Source of the DNA: Bacteroidaceae bacterium
Lineage (GTDB): Bacteria; Bacteroidota; Bacteroidia; Bacteroidales; Bacteroidaceae
NCBI GenBank assembly: GCA_024683455.1
Contig: JAIKYE010000036.1
Span: 1-64,000 of the forward strand
Reading direction: 5' to 3'
DNA length: 64,000 bases
The position numbers and the translations under genes were made by a program. The notes under the pieces were generated by a model. The model was not told the origin of the DNA, searched no databases, and saw only the letters and a list, made by a program, of their open reading frames with translations. Below are positions 9,819 through 18,880 of the stretch, in pieces; positions within the stretch are counted from its first letter, which is position 1; the number at the start of each line of letters is the position of its first letter.

Positions 9819-11252
9819 ATGAAAAGAATTCTTTTAACCATGTTGCTGGGCGCTCCCATGGTGGCAAACAGCGCCAATTACTACGAGGCTCCTGCCAAGG
9901 CTAAGAAGCAGGAGGTAGCAGTGCAGTCAACCATTAAGGACCTGCGCCCTGCTCCCGAGAAGCGCCTCTTCCGTAGCGAGGCTGTGGAGAAGCAGATTCT
10001 CGCCCTCAAGTCGAAGCTTACAGCCATCGACCCCAAGCTCTACTGGATGTTCGTAAACTGTTTCCCCAACACCTTGGATACTACAGTATGGTACAGCAAT
10101 GAGAGCGGCGACGATGATACATTTGTCATCACTGGTGACATCGAGGCTATGTGGTTGCGCGACAGTGCTGCACAGGTATGGCCCTACCTGCGTTATATAA
10201 ATCAGGACGAGCCATTGCGTCACCTTATCCGTGGCGTTATCCGTCGTCAGCTTGCATGCATCCTTATAGATCCATATGCCAATGCCTTCAATATCAAAGC
10301 TATTGAAAACGGTCACTGGATGTCGGACAATACCAAGATGAAGAAGGAACTGCACGAGCGCAAATACGAGATAGACTCTCTGTGCTATCCCCTGCGCCTT
10401 GCTTATGCCTACTGGCAGCAGACAGGTGATACCAGTATCTTCGACGAGAAATGGATTCAGGCTATCCGTGAGATTCTGCATGTCTTCCAGGACCAGCAGA
10501 ACTGGAACGGTCCCATCACCAACTATCGTTTCACCCGTAAGACAGAAGCTCTGCACGACACACGTTCCAACAAGGGTTACGGTCATCCCGGCAAACCTTG
10601 TGGTTTGATTGCAAGTGCCTTCCGTCCCAGCGATGACAGTACCATCTTCCCCTACTTGGTACCCAGCAACTTCTTTGCAGTAAGCGTTCTGCGTAAGGCT
10701 GCCATCATCTTGAACGATGTAAACAAGGAGTACGGACTGGCAAGTGACTGCCGCCGCATGGCAACACAGGTAGAAGAAGCTCTTCAGAAATATGCCGTTG
10801 TAGAACATCCCAAGTACGGCAAGATTTATGCCTTCGAGGTAGATGCTTATGGCTCAGCTCTTCTGATGGACGACTCTAACGCTCCCTCTCTGCTCTGTCT
10901 GCCCTATCTCACCGATGTATCTATTGACGATCCCATCTATCAGAACACCCGTAAGTTTGTCTGGAGCGAGGATAATCCTTACTTCTTCAAGGGTAAGGCA
11001 GGCGAAGGTATCGGCGGTCCTCACTGCGGTCTGAACAAGCCTTGGCCTATGAGCTTGGTAATGAAAGCCTTCACTACCAACGACCGTGCCGAGAAGGAAT
11101 GGTGCGTTCAGCAGATTCTCAAGACCGACGGAGATACAGGCTTCATGCATGAGTCTTTCAATAAGGACGATGCGAAGGACTTTACACGTTCTTGGTTTGC
11201 ATGGGCAAATACGCTGTTTGGCGAGCTTATTGTAGATATGTACGCTCAGTAA
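9819..11252 (+). CDS. GH125 exo-alpha-1,6-mannosidase
   Basis: This is a 477-residue family GH125 (formerly DUF1237) enzyme that removes terminal alpha-1,6-mannose. The ATG at 9819 gives a clean signal peptide MKRILLTMLLGAPMVANSA. Family blocks seen are YWMFVNCFPNTLDTTV, GDIEAMWLRDSAAQVWPYL (catalytic cleft) and TGFMHESFN near the C-terminus. GH92 and GH125 enzymes work together on branched alpha-mannan or high-mannose glycans, so the pair is functionally coherent. It ends 10 bp before the next gene. Confidence 0.95.
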   Translation: MKRILLTMLLGAPMVANSANYYEAPAKAKKQEVAVQSTIKDLRPAPEKRLFRSEAVEKQILALKSKLTAIDPKLYWMFVNCFPNTLDTTVWYSNESGDDDTFVITGDIEAMWLRDSAAQVWPYLRYINQDEPLRHLIRGVIRRQLACILIDPYANAFNIKAIENGHWMSDNTKMKKELHERKYEIDSLCYPLRLAYAYWQQTGDTSIFDEKWIQAIREILHVFQDQQNWNGPITNYRFTRKTEALHDTRSNKGYGHPGKPCGLIASAFRPSDDSTIFPYLVPSNFFAVSVLRKAAIILNDVNKEYGLASDCRRMATQVEEALQKYAVVEHPKYGKIYAFEVDAYGSALLMDDSNAPSLLCLPYLTDVSIDDPIYQNTRKFVWSEDNPYFFKGKAGEGIGGPHCGLNKPWPMSLVMKAFTTNDRAEKEWCVQQILKTDGDTGFMHESFNKDDAKDFTRSWFAWANTLFGELIVDMYAQ

Positions 11253-11262
11253 GTAATTTTTT

Positions 11263-13779
11263 ATGAAAAATAATAAGAAACATACATTATGGGGAGCCTT
11301 ATCTTTAGGGCTCCTCATGGTTTTTACAGCAGCATGTAGCGACCACTCTGAACAGCAGGTACAGGAAGCTATGAACTTCCTCTATGCCAACATGCCGCTG
11401 CCCGACAGCGTGGATTATCCCCGTGAATTCTGGGAGGCTAACGTCAAAGCTACGTTGAAAGCCCGCAAGGAGATGCCTTGGGGCGAGAAAGTCCCAGAGC
11501 GCGAATGGAAGCATTTCGTACTCCCGCTGCGTGTCAACAATGAGAACCTGGATTCTTCCCGTATTGTTTTCTACGAGGAACTCAAGAACCGCGTGAAGGA
11601 CAAGAATATGTACGATGCTGTCCTGGAGGTAAACCACTGGTGTCACGAGCATGTTACATACGCTCCTTCTGACGGCCGAACCAAATCGCCCCTTGTCACC
11701 ATGCGTTCTGCTACGGGCCGTTGTGGCGAGGAGAGCACCTTTACCGTTGCCGCCCTCAGGGCTGTAGGTATTCCTGCCCGTCAGGTTTACACCCCGCGCT
11801 GGGCACATACCGATGACAATCATGCATGGGTAGAAGCATGGGTAAACGGCCGCTGGTACTTCATGGGTGCCTGTGAGCCACAACCGGTATTGAATCTGGG
11901 TTGGTTCAACGAACCCGCCACTCGTGGTATGCTTATGCACACCAAGGTGTTTGGTAATTACGACGGACCAGAAGAGGTAGTGGGCCGCAACAAATGCTAC
12001 ACAGAGATTAATGTTACCTCCAACTACGCCAAGACAGATACCATTACAGTAAAGGTGACTGACGCCAATGGCACTCCGCTACAGGATGCAAAGGTAGATT
12101 TCCGTCTGTACAACTATGCAGAGCTTTACACGTTGGTTTCCAAGCAGTCCGATGCCAATGGCCAGACTTGGTTGGGATGCGGCAAGGGCGACCTGGTAGT
12201 ATGGGCCAGCAAAGATGGGCTGTTTGGTTTTGAGAAAGCCAGTGTCGGTAAAATGGATACAGTAACTGTGGTAGTTGACAAGAACGACCTCTATACAGGT
12301 TCCATCGACCTTGACCTTGTTCCTCCTGAATCCAAGATACAGGATTTCGATCTTTCCGACACACAGATACGTACAAACGCAGAGCGTCTGCAGCGCGAAG
12401 ACAGCCTGCGCAACAGCTATATGGAACAGGCATTCAGTAAAGAGGAGGATTTGAAGGACGCTCGCCAAAACTGGCAGGTGATAAAGGATTTCAGATCACA
12501 TAAGAACGGAAAAGAGGTGATAAAGACCTTACGCAAGAAGGACCTCTGCGATGTTTCCATTGAAGTCCTGGCAGATGCAGCAGACAACACACCCGCCTCT
12601 TCATCCACTCTTTGGGGGCAATATATTCTGGCACCGCGTATCAGTAACGAGATGCTTACCCCCTATCGCAAGGTTTTGGGGCCTGCCTTTAGCGGCATGG
12701 ATGCCGAGGCTATTGTCCAATGGGTAACAGATAGCATCAGCATAGATAATACACGCAATCCCCAGAAACTCTGCATGAGCCCCGAGGGTGTTTACCGCCA
12801 TCGTACCACAGATGCTCACAGCAGGGATATCTTCTTCGTAGCTGCTTGCCGTAGTGTAGGTATTGCAGCCCGTATAGATGAGGTAACAGGCAAAGTGCAG
12901 ATTGTGGCCTCACCCCAGCCCTCTCCCGTGGGAGAGGGAGAGCCAGAAGTCAAGGGGCAAGAGGATTGGGTGGATGTCACCTTTGGCCAGGCCGTTCAGG
13001 AAACAGCGCCTCAGGGGACACTCAGCCTTTCCTATAATGACTTTGCTATCAAGGAGAATCCCTCCTACTATTCACATTTCAGTCTGTCGCGCCTCCAAAA
13101 CGGAACACTCACACTTCAGGAATTCCCCGAGGAAGCTACCTGGAAAGACACATTTGCCGATGGTGCAAAGTTGGATGCCGGACAGTACCTGTTGGTTTCA
13201 GGTACCCGCATGGCTGATGGCAGTGTGCTGGCACATCTGGAGTTCTTTGGCGTGAGCCCCCTTGCTACACAGAAGCAGACACTCAAGTTGCGTGACAATG
13301 CCGATGAGCTGCGTGTGGTAGGTAACTTCGACTGCGAGAACTACTTTACCAATTACAAGGGAATCCATAAGACCTTGTTGGAGAGTACAGGCCGAGGCTA
13401 TTATGTGGTAGCACTGATAAAGGATAATCATGAGCCCAGCGCACACATCCTGCATGAATGCGAAGAGGCTAACATCTACCTCTCACAGTGGCCTCATCTA
13501 TTTGTCATGCTGTTCCCCTCACAGGAGGAATACCAGTCGTTCCGCTCTCACCGCAGAGACTTTGACGGTCTGCCAGACAACTTCATCTTCGGTGTTGCAG
13601 ACCCAAAGACCATCGAGGCTATGCAGATTCAGGAACTCACACACGGCAATCAGGAACTGCCCATTATGCTAATGGCCGATACCTTTAACCGCGTAGTTTG
13701 GTTCCAACAGGGATATACGATAGGAGTTGTAGATCAGATTATGAGTGTCATCCGACAGCTGATGATACACGAGAAATAG
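11263..13779 (+). CDS. Transglutaminase-like superfamily lipoprotein
   Basis: This 838-residue lipoprotein has lipobox FTAA-C25. The papain-like transglutaminase core has Cys in RSATGRCGEESTF and His in DDNHAWVEAW, followed by WYFMGACEP. A carboxypeptidase-regulatory-like beta domain follows (VTDANGTPLQDAKVDF, about residues 265-300). A second, partial transglutaminase-like region near residue 510 (THRR-poor, ACRSVGIAARID) lacks the Cys motif. Around residues 549-561 the frame reads through a C-rich palindromic repeat (SPQPSPVGEGE). It is probably co-transcribed with GH92/GH125 and acts on glycoprotein or peptide at the surface. The 3' end overlaps convergent cutC by 32 bp. Confidence 0.85.
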   Translation: MKNNKKHTLWGALSLGLLMVFTAACSDHSEQQVQEAMNFLYANMPLPDSVDYPREFWEANVKATLKARKEMPWGEKVPEREWKHFVLPLRVNNENLDSSRIVFYEELKNRVKDKNMYDAVLEVNHWCHEHVTYAPSDGRTKSPLVTMRSATGRCGEESTFTVAALRAVGIPARQVYTPRWAHTDDNHAWVEAWVNGRWYFMGACEPQPVLNLGWFNEPATRGMLMHTKVFGNYDGPEEVVGRNKCYTEINVTSNYAKTDTITVKVTDANGTPLQDAKVDFRLYNYAELYTLVSKQSDANGQTWLGCGKGDLVVWASKDGLFGFEKASVGKMDTVTVVVDKNDLYTGSIDLDLVPPESKIQDFDLSDTQIRTNAERLQREDSLRNSYMEQAFSKEEDLKDARQNWQVIKDFRSHKNGKEVIKTLRKKDLCDVSIEVLADAADNTPASSSTLWGQYILAPRISNEMLTPYRKVLGPAFSGMDAEAIVQWVTDSISIDNTRNPQKLCMSPEGVYRHRTTDAHSRDIFFVAACRSVGIAARIDEVTGKVQIVASPQPSPVGEGEPEVKGQEDWVDVTFGQAVQETAPQGTLSLSYNDFAIKENPSYYSHFSLSRLQNGTLTLQEFPEEATWKDTFADGAKLDAGQYLLVSGTRMADGSVLAHLEFFGVSPLATQKQTLKLRDNADELRVVGNFDCENYFTNYKGIHKTLLESTGRGYYVVALIKDNHEPSAHILHECEEANIYLSQWPHLFVMLFPSQEEYQSFRSHRRDFDGLPDNFIFGVADPKTIEAMQIQELTHGNQELPIMLMADTFNRVVWFQQGYTIGVVDQIMSVIRQLMIHEK
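12908..12944 (+). repeat. C-rich palindromic element, family B, inside a gene
   Basis: A CCTCACCCCAGCC lead is followed by the perfect palindrome CCCTCTCCC-GT-GGGAGAGGG (12919-12938). It is read in frame by the transglutaminase-like gene. A truncated sister copy is at 16307-16335. Confidence 0.8.
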
Positions 13780-14461
13780 TTTCGTGAACCATCACCGCAT
13801 CGGTATGACCGTTCTTTCTAAGGGAGCCATGGATTTCTGTGGTTCCCGTTTCTTTTATTATACGGGCAGCATTCTGGGGTGTTACGCCGGCTCCCGGCAT
13901 AATATAGAAGTTGCTTTCCCTTACCCCGCAACCGCTTCTGGGCTCAAACTTCTTGGCTTCATCCACCAGTTCTTTCAGTAGGGAAATGCCTTCCTCTGCA
14001 CTGGAGGCCTGTCCGCTGGTAAGGACACGGTCGCATCCCAAGGAATAAATCTCCAGCAACGCCTCTTGTGGATTTCGGCAGACATCGAAAGCACGATGGA
14101 AGGTGATGTGCATCTTGTCTCCCGCTGCTTCCACCATACGATGGCAAGCCTGCAAATCAACGTCTCCCTTAGGGGTTAGCGCACCTATCACCACACCCTG
14201 GGCACCCAGTTCCCGAGCCATCTGTATATCGTAAATCATACAATCTACTTCATCCTCAGAATAAACAAAGTTACCTCCACGGGGGCGGATAAGCACATGC
14301 ACAGCTATGCCGCTGTTCACAGCCATTCTTATCATACCTGCCGATGGGGTAAGTCCGTCCATATCAAGGGCTTGGCACAATTCTACTCTGTGGGCTCCGC
14401 CAGCAACAGCTGCACGTAGGCTGGGCAGGTCGGCACAACATACCTCTAACTTAAAATCCAT
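13748..14461 (-). CDS. cutC: CutC family protein (copper homeostasis)
   Basis: This 237-residue TIM-barrel protein of the CutC family starts MDFKLEVCCADLPSLRAA. It contains GGAHRVELCQALDMDGLTPS and HVLIRPRGGNFVYSEDE, the usual family blocks, and GCDRVLTSGQASSAEEG in the C-terminal half. CutC is linked to copper tolerance, but its biochemical role is uncertain. It is cytoplasmic. It is divergent from queA, sharing a compact promoter region, and convergent with the transglutaminase gene (32-bp overlap). Confidence 0.94.
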   Translation of the reverse strand: MDFKLEVCCADLPSLRAAVAGGAHRVELCQALDMDGLTPSAGMIRMAVNSGIAVHVLIRPRGGNFVYSEDEVDCMIYDIQMARELGAQGVVIGALTPKGDVDLQACHRMVEAAGDKMHITFHRAFDVCRNPQEALLEIYSLGCDRVLTSGQASSAEEGISLLKELVDEAKKFEPRSGCGVRESNFYIMPGAGVTPQNAARIIKETGTTEIHGSLRKNGHTDAVMVHETISRVSSAVG

Positions 14462-14483
14462 GCTCTTTTTTCTTTTTTGAATG

Positions 14484-14512
14484 CAAAATTAGCATTTTTA
14501 TTTGTAATTTTG
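14484..14512. promoter_or_regulatory. Divergent back-to-back promoters for cutC and queA
   Basis: The -7 boxes TAATTTTG face outwards on both strands (14484-14491 minus for cutC; 14505-14512 plus for queA), forming an inverted repeat 13 bp apart. Each would place its -33 region over the other's -7 box, so the two promoters should compete for polymerase. Confidence 0.55.
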
Positions 14513-14529
14513 CACAAAATTTGACGTAA

Positions 14530-15810
14530 ATGAATACTAAAGAGATACAAATTAAGGATTACAACTATCCGCTCCCCGATGAACGGATAGCCAAGTTCCC
14601 CCTTGCAGAGCGCGACAGCAGCAAACTGCTGGTATATAAAAGCGGAGAAGTATCTTCAGACACGTTCCGCTCTCTGCCTGACTATCTGCCACAGGGAGCA
14701 CTGATGGTTTTCAATAATACCAAGGTGATTCGCGCCCGCCTCCACTTCCGCAAGAGTACCCCCTCTGCCAATGTTCAATGTTCAATGATCAATGGTCAAT
14801 GTTCAACGCCGCAGGGGGCCTTAATTGAAATCTTCCTTTTGGAACCCGCTTCGCCTGTAGAGTATCAGGAGAATTTCATTGCTACCAAGGAGTGCTCCTG
14901 GTATTGTCTGGTGGGCAATTCCAAGAAGTGGAAGGAAGGTCTGCTTTACGGCGAGTTTCAAATAAACGGCACTTCGTACACCATTTCTGCCGAACGTGTG
15001 GCACCTCATGGTACCAGCTTCGAGATACGTTTCCGTTGGGAAGGCAGCTTTGCTTTCTCCGAGGTATTGGAGTCGTTGGGTGAACTTCCCATTCCACCTT
15101 ATTTGAACAGAAAGACCGAGGAGAGCGACCTACGCACCTACCAGACCGTCTATTCCAAGATCAAAGGCTCTGTAGCAGCCCCCACCGCCGGGCTCCATTT
15201 CACAGAACGTGTACTGGCCGATCTGGACAAACACGGCATAGAGCGTGAGGAACTGACCCTTCACGTAGGTGCCGGCACCTTTAAGCCCGTAAAGAGTGAG
15301 GAGATTGGCGACCATGAGATGCACACCGAGCATATTGCCGTTCGCCTGCAGACCATAGAAAAGCTGATTGCCCACGAGGGAAAAGCCATTGCCGTAGGAA
15401 CCACCAGTGTCCGCACGCTGGAGAGCCTTTACTATATGGGCATCAAGGCACAGCAACTGATGGACGCAGGAAAAGATACCGGCGACGGCGAAGAACTGCA
15501 CGTAGAACAGTGGATGCCCTATAATGTTCAATGTTCAATGTTCAATGTTCAATGTTTACAATCCCTCCGGGATTACATGCTCAAGCACAAGCTCGATGTC
15601 CTTCACAGCAGCACGCAGATAATCATTGCCCCAGGCTATCAGTTCCATATCGTACAGATGATGGTGACCAACTTCCATCAGCCACAGAGCACCCTGCTCC
15701 TTTTGGTAAGCGCTTTTGTACATGGAGACTGGCGCAAGATTTACGATTACGCTTTAGCTAACCAGTTCCGTTTCCTTAGTTACGGAGACAGTTCACTCCT
15801 TATTCCATGA
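14530..15810 (+). CDS. queA: S-adenosylmethionine:tRNA ribosyltransferase-isomerase QueA
   Basis: This 426-residue enzyme of queuosine synthesis transfers and isomerises the ribosyl part of SAM onto preQ1-modified tRNA. Family blocks seen are YPLPDERIAKFP, MVFNNTKVIRARL, PTAGLHFTERVL, ELTLHVGAGTFKPV and TNFHQPQSTLLLLVSAF. The protein is longer than usual because two heptanucleotide tandem repeats (14771-14805 and 15524-15558) are read through, adding NVQCSMINGQC and NVQCSMFNVQC. The second lies in a variable region before the C-terminal block. The reading frame is intact. The stop overlaps the next start by 4 bp. Confidence 0.95.
   Translation: MNTKEIQIKDYNYPLPDERIAKFPLAERDSSKLLVYKSGEVSSDTFRSLPDYLPQGALMVFNNTKVIRARLHFRKSTPSANVQCSMINGQCSTPQGALIEIFLLEPASPVEYQENFIATKECSWYCLVGNSKKWKEGLLYGEFQINGTSYTISAERVAPHGTSFEIRFRWEGSFAFSEVLESLGELPIPPYLNRKTEESDLRTYQTVYSKIKGSVAAPTAGLHFTERVLADLDKHGIEREELTLHVGAGTFKPVKSEEIGDHEMHTEHIAVRLQTIEKLIAHEGKAIAVGTTSVRTLESLYYMGIKAQQLMDAGKDTGDGEELHVEQWMPYNVQCSMFNVQCLQSLRDYMLKHKLDVLHSSTQIIIAPGYQFHIVQMMVTNFHQPQSTLLLLVSAFVHGDWRKIYDYALANQFRFLSYGDSSLLIP
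14771..14805 (+). repeat. Heptanucleotide tandem repeat inside queA, 5 units
   Basis: The units are ATGTTCA, ATGTTCA, ATGATCA, ATGGTCA and ATGTTCA. They are translated in frame as part of QueA. Confidence 0.92.
15524..15558 (+). repeat. Second heptanucleotide tandem repeat inside queA, 5 units
   Basis: Four ATGTTCA units are followed by ATGTTTA. The same unit and the same 35-bp length occur 750 bp upstream in the same gene. Confidence 0.92.
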
Positions 15811-16343
15811 TAGCAGAAGGTAAAGATAATAGTCAGGAGTTGTTCCCCATAGTGGATGAAGAGGGCAACATCCTGTCAGCCGCTACACGCGGCGAGTGTC
15901 ATAGCGGCAGCATGTTGCTGCATCCCGTCGTTCACCTGCATGTTTTTAACTCAGAAGGTGAGTTGTACCTTCAGAAACGTCCGGCCTGGAAGGATATCCA
16001 GCCCGACAAGTGGGATACTGCCGTTGGCGGACACGTAGATTTGGGCGAGAGCATCCACGAGGCACTGCGCCGCGAGGTACAGGAAGAGTTGGGCATCACC
16101 GATTACGAACCGCAGCCCCTACCTCATTACGTCTTTCAGTCCGAGCGTGAGCGCGAACTGGTCTTTCCCTTCCGCACAACATACGACGGCGCCATCCATC
16201 CCAGTAAAGAGACAGATGGCGGTCGGTTTTGGTCTATCCAGGAGATAGAAGCCTCTTTAGGCAAGGGCATCTTCACTCCCAACTTCGAGAGCGAATACAA
16301 GAAAAGCCTCACCCCAGCCTCTCCCGTAAACGAGGAACACTAA
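15807..16343 (+). CDS. NUDIX hydrolase (IPP isomerase-like subgroup)
   Basis: This 178-residue protein carries the Nudix box GGHVDLGESIHEALRREVQEELGI split over residues 71-94 (GX5EX7REUXEE pattern present). DKWDTAVGGH and LYLQKRP are typical of the Idi-like/YfcD type Nudix group. It should hydrolyse a nucleoside diphosphate derivative, but the substrate cannot be told. The start ATGA overlaps the queA stop, so the two are translationally coupled. The last residues (SLTPASPVNEEH) come from a truncated C-rich repeat at 16307-16335, and the stop overlaps the convergent lipoprotein gene by 4 bp. Confidence 0.88.
   Translation: MIAEGKDNSQELFPIVDEEGNILSAATRGECHSGSMLLHPVVHLHVFNSEGELYLQKRPAWKDIQPDKWDTAVGGHVDLGESIHEALRREVQEELGITDYEPQPLPHYVFQSERERELVFPFRTTYDGAIHPSKETDGGRFWSIQEIEASLGKGIFTPNFESEYKKSLTPASPVNEEH
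16307..16335 (+). repeat. C-rich palindromic element, family B, truncated
   Basis: CCTCACCCCAGCC-TCTCCCGT matches the element at 12908, then diverges (AAACGAGG). It forms the C-terminal codons of the NUDIX gene. Confidence 0.7.
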
Positions 16344-17782
16344 GGCGTAGCGTCTAAAGCCGTCACAACGCAGTCAAGGGGACTTGGCTCTCCATGTATG
16401 AGAGTTATGGCATTAACGTAGCGAGCAGGCTTTGTGCTGAAGGATATCGTACTCTGATCCAGCAGCTTCTTCAGTTCCGCTCTACCCTGTTCCAGCGTAT
16501 ATTCATTGTAGTAGTTCCATATCTCTATGGTAAGGCCGTCGGCATATGAGTTGCGCAGGAATTTCAGCACCTCAGGAACAAGTCCCTCAGTCTTTACCTT
16601 GATACCCGTGGTCTCATAGCTTACCGTAGCCACTACCGTATGGCCATTTACGTTATACTCCGTGCGATTAGGCTGGGGGCTAACCATCTCTATATCCTCG
16701 TAGCGCGACAGGACTATTTCCATGTCGTCTGCATCGCAGTAATACGCAGGAGTTACAGGAATAAATATTTCCACATCTACTGTGTCACGTAGATGAATAG
16801 AGAGTTTCGTGAGGACAAAGTCATTCTCATCGCGCTCCCCGTTTATACTCAAGTTTACTTCCACCTCACCCTTGCGCAAGCCTGGGTCTTCGGGACATAC
16901 GGGACCGCTGGGCGTTTCATGCAAATCTGTTTCTACAGCCTCCTCACCTATCTTCTGTGCAGGTGAAACCTTCACTATCCAGTCGTTAAACACCCAGTCA
17001 CGCTCCACATCCTGATTCTTGTTGTATGGGTTCACATCCGTACCATGTGCATAGAAGTCGAATCCCATGTAGTAGGAACCGTCTATCTTCAGGATGATAT
17101 ATTCATAATGGTATTTGCTGTCCGTAGAATTGAAATAGGCAAACTGCTCATCCCTGCCATCCGTACCCACATTCTTCACCAGCATAGTACCAATATACTC
17201 CTGATGCGTCACATCATCCGTATAGGTAGTGGTGTTATTGCCGTTGTTAAAGTTCCAGATGTGCTCATACTGTCCGTCGTACTCCTCCGTTTTCTCCTCG
17301 TAGGGCCACCAACTGATGACCGTTGTCTTTAGATTGTTGAAGACCGACAACATATCCATGTGATCAGAGCCCAGTCCTATGTTCTGGCCGTAACCGTCAG
17401 TATAGGTCTGTTCACCCTTATACACCTGTTGAACCCAGAAATTGTTCCAAGTTACCGATACCGTGTTTATTTCTCCCTCTCGTTTCTGGCTGAACGCCTC
17501 CACCACCCTTTGTCGCTCGGCATCTGTCACATTGGTAGGCCGTTCCCAGTTTTGGTACCAGAGGTTTCCGCTTGCATCATTGGCACGTGTTTCATACGTA
17601 GAGCCTATGAGCGTTGTACCGGAATAGAAGATGAAATCGGCAGAATGTGTAAGGTTATAATCCGACTGTTCGGCAGGTATAACCTCGTCTCTCGAATACG
17701 TGTCAGAGCACGCAGTTAGTATTGCTCCCATCCCAATGGTGATGGGAATAACAAATAGCAGATATTTTCTTTTCATTTTCAT
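16340..17782 (-). CDS. Uncharacterised Bacteroidales lipoprotein (480 aa)
   Basis: The ATG at 17782 gives MKMKRKYLLFVIPITIGMG with lipobox LTA-C25, so this is a surface or periplasmic lipoprotein. The mature part is rich in Trp, Tyr, Asn and Asp. A central stretch YYMGFDFYAHG followed by RDWVFNDWIVKVSP resembles the Asp/Asn loop of LruC-type proteins, a weak similarity. It may be a calcium-binding beta-sandwich protein. A pair of possible -7 boxes lies upstream on the minus strand in 17830-17930. No function can be assigned. A longer start at 17803 would add seven residues. Confidence 0.75.
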   Translation of the reverse strand: MKMKRKYLLFVIPITIGMGAILTACSDTYSRDEVIPAEQSDYNLTHSADFIFYSGTTLIGSTYETRANDASGNLWYQNWERPTNVTDAERQRVVEAFSQKREGEINTVSVTWNNFWVQQVYKGEQTYTDGYGQNIGLGSDHMDMLSVFNNLKTTVISWWPYEEKTEEYDGQYEHIWNFNNGNNTTTYTDDVTHQEYIGTMLVKNVGTDGRDEQFAYFNSTDSKYHYEYIILKIDGSYYMGFDFYAHGTDVNPYNKNQDVERDWVFNDWIVKVSPAQKIGEEAVETDLHETPSGPVCPEDPGLRKGEVEVNLSINGERDENDFVLTKLSIHLRDTVDVEIFIPVTPAYYCDADDMEIVLSRYEDIEMVSPQPNRTEYNVNGHTVVATVSYETTGIKVKTEGLVPEVLKFLRNSYADGLTIEIWNYYNEYTLEQGRAELKKLLDQSTISFSTKPARYVNAITLIHGEPSPLDCVVTALDATP

Positions 17783-18012
17783 GGCATAAATGGAAGAGAA
17801 CACTTTCTCTCCGAAGTTTAGTTAGGTTAGTTTAAGAAATAGACGCCGTAAATGTAAGGCCTTTTTCCCGAACCAACAAATTTTCCACCACAAAAAGTAC
17901 AAAATTCTTTGTTTCTGCCAATCAAAGATAGCAAAAATGGGCTTCGAGCCCAGAGTATTCTATCTGTGTGTATTCTGCCCTGTATTTTGCAAACAGAGAA
18001 AAGACAAGAAAA

Positions 18013-18786
18013 TCAGGCCAGATGATGACTCTCTGCAATGGATATTGCTTCCGTTATTGACTTTGCTCCAAGCTTCTTGAAGATATTCTTCTTATGCGTC
18101 TTTATGGTGTTAATACTTTTGCATAGCGCTGTCGCTATCTCCGTTGATGTCTGTCCTTTTCTGGCGCGCAACAGTATCTTTTGTTCTATCTCGGACAGTC
18201 GTATTTTTTTCGTTTCATTCCTCAATGTCCCTGTTGCGAGGTCGTACTCATAGGTTTTTCCAGAATCCATAATAATCAGGCACTCCGTCTTTTTCCTCGA
18301 GGAAGGGGAAAACTGAAAAGCGCCGATTCTTATTTCACCTTTTGAATTCACCACCAGTGGGATAAACTTCTGATTGATATAGGACTCCTTCTTGTTTACT
18401 ATGATAGGATAATCTGCCGAAATAACGTGTGATTCACGATGTTGCCTGAAAAAGAAAGCGCTATCCTTGATATAGCTGTCTTTCACCTTCAATAGCGAAC
18501 CTGCCACGTCCTTATGGATGAGTGACCAATACACTACCTTACAAGGGCGCTGTATGTCAGCCTCGGTGAATTCGTTCAACGATGAAAGCGTACTTGTCCG
18601 ATACAGTATTTTTCTTTTCTCAACGTCCATAATGAAACATGTGTCTTTTTTGCCAGTAATGTAGCTAGCAAGAACTGTCAGAATCACATTCCGCAATGCG
18701 TCATCAATAGAACCGTCTATACGTAGTGGAGAACAGAGAGAACAGATATCTTCCTCTTCCTGTTGATTATTTTTTTTGTGTGCCAT
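18013..18786 (-). CDS. LuxR-type transcriptional regulator
   Basis: This 257-residue regulator has a C-terminal LuxR/GerE helix-turn-helix (about residues 195-250: LSEIEQKILLRARKGQTS, then INTIKTHKKNIFKKLGAK). The N-terminal 190 residues resemble no receiver domain that I recognise and may be a PAS-like or ligand-binding module. It has a good promoter at 18814-18844. It is divergent from the TolC/HlyD/ABC export operon across a 244-bp region with repeated operator-like motifs, so it is the obvious candidate regulator of that operon. The length and acid-poor N-terminus argue against a phospho-receiver. Confidence 0.88.
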   Translation of the reverse strand: MAHKKNNQQEEEDICSLCSPLRIDGSIDDALRNVILTVLASYITGKKDTCFIMDVEKRKILYRTSTLSSLNEFTEADIQRPCKVVYWSLIHKDVAGSLLKVKDSYIKDSAFFFRQHRESHVISADYPIIVNKKESYINQKFIPLVVNSKGEIRIGAFQFSPSSRKKTECLIIMDSGKTYEYDLATGTLRNETKKIRLSEIEQKILLRARKGQTSTEIATALCKSINTIKTHKKNIFKKLGAKSITEAISIAESHHLA

Positions 18787-18813
18787 CTAATGCGTGTTTT
18801 TTCTAATGCAGTA

Positions 18814-18844
18814 CAAAGTTACAGAATCTTCTGAGAATAATCAA
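18814..18844 (-). promoter_or_regulatory. Promoter of the LuxR-type regulator
   Basis: On the minus strand TTG (18842-18844), a 20-bp spacer and TAACTTTG (18814-18821) fit the Bacteroidales consensus well. Confidence 0.75.
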
Positions 18845-18880
18845 TATTTTTGCCATAAATATTTAAAACAGCGTCAAACA

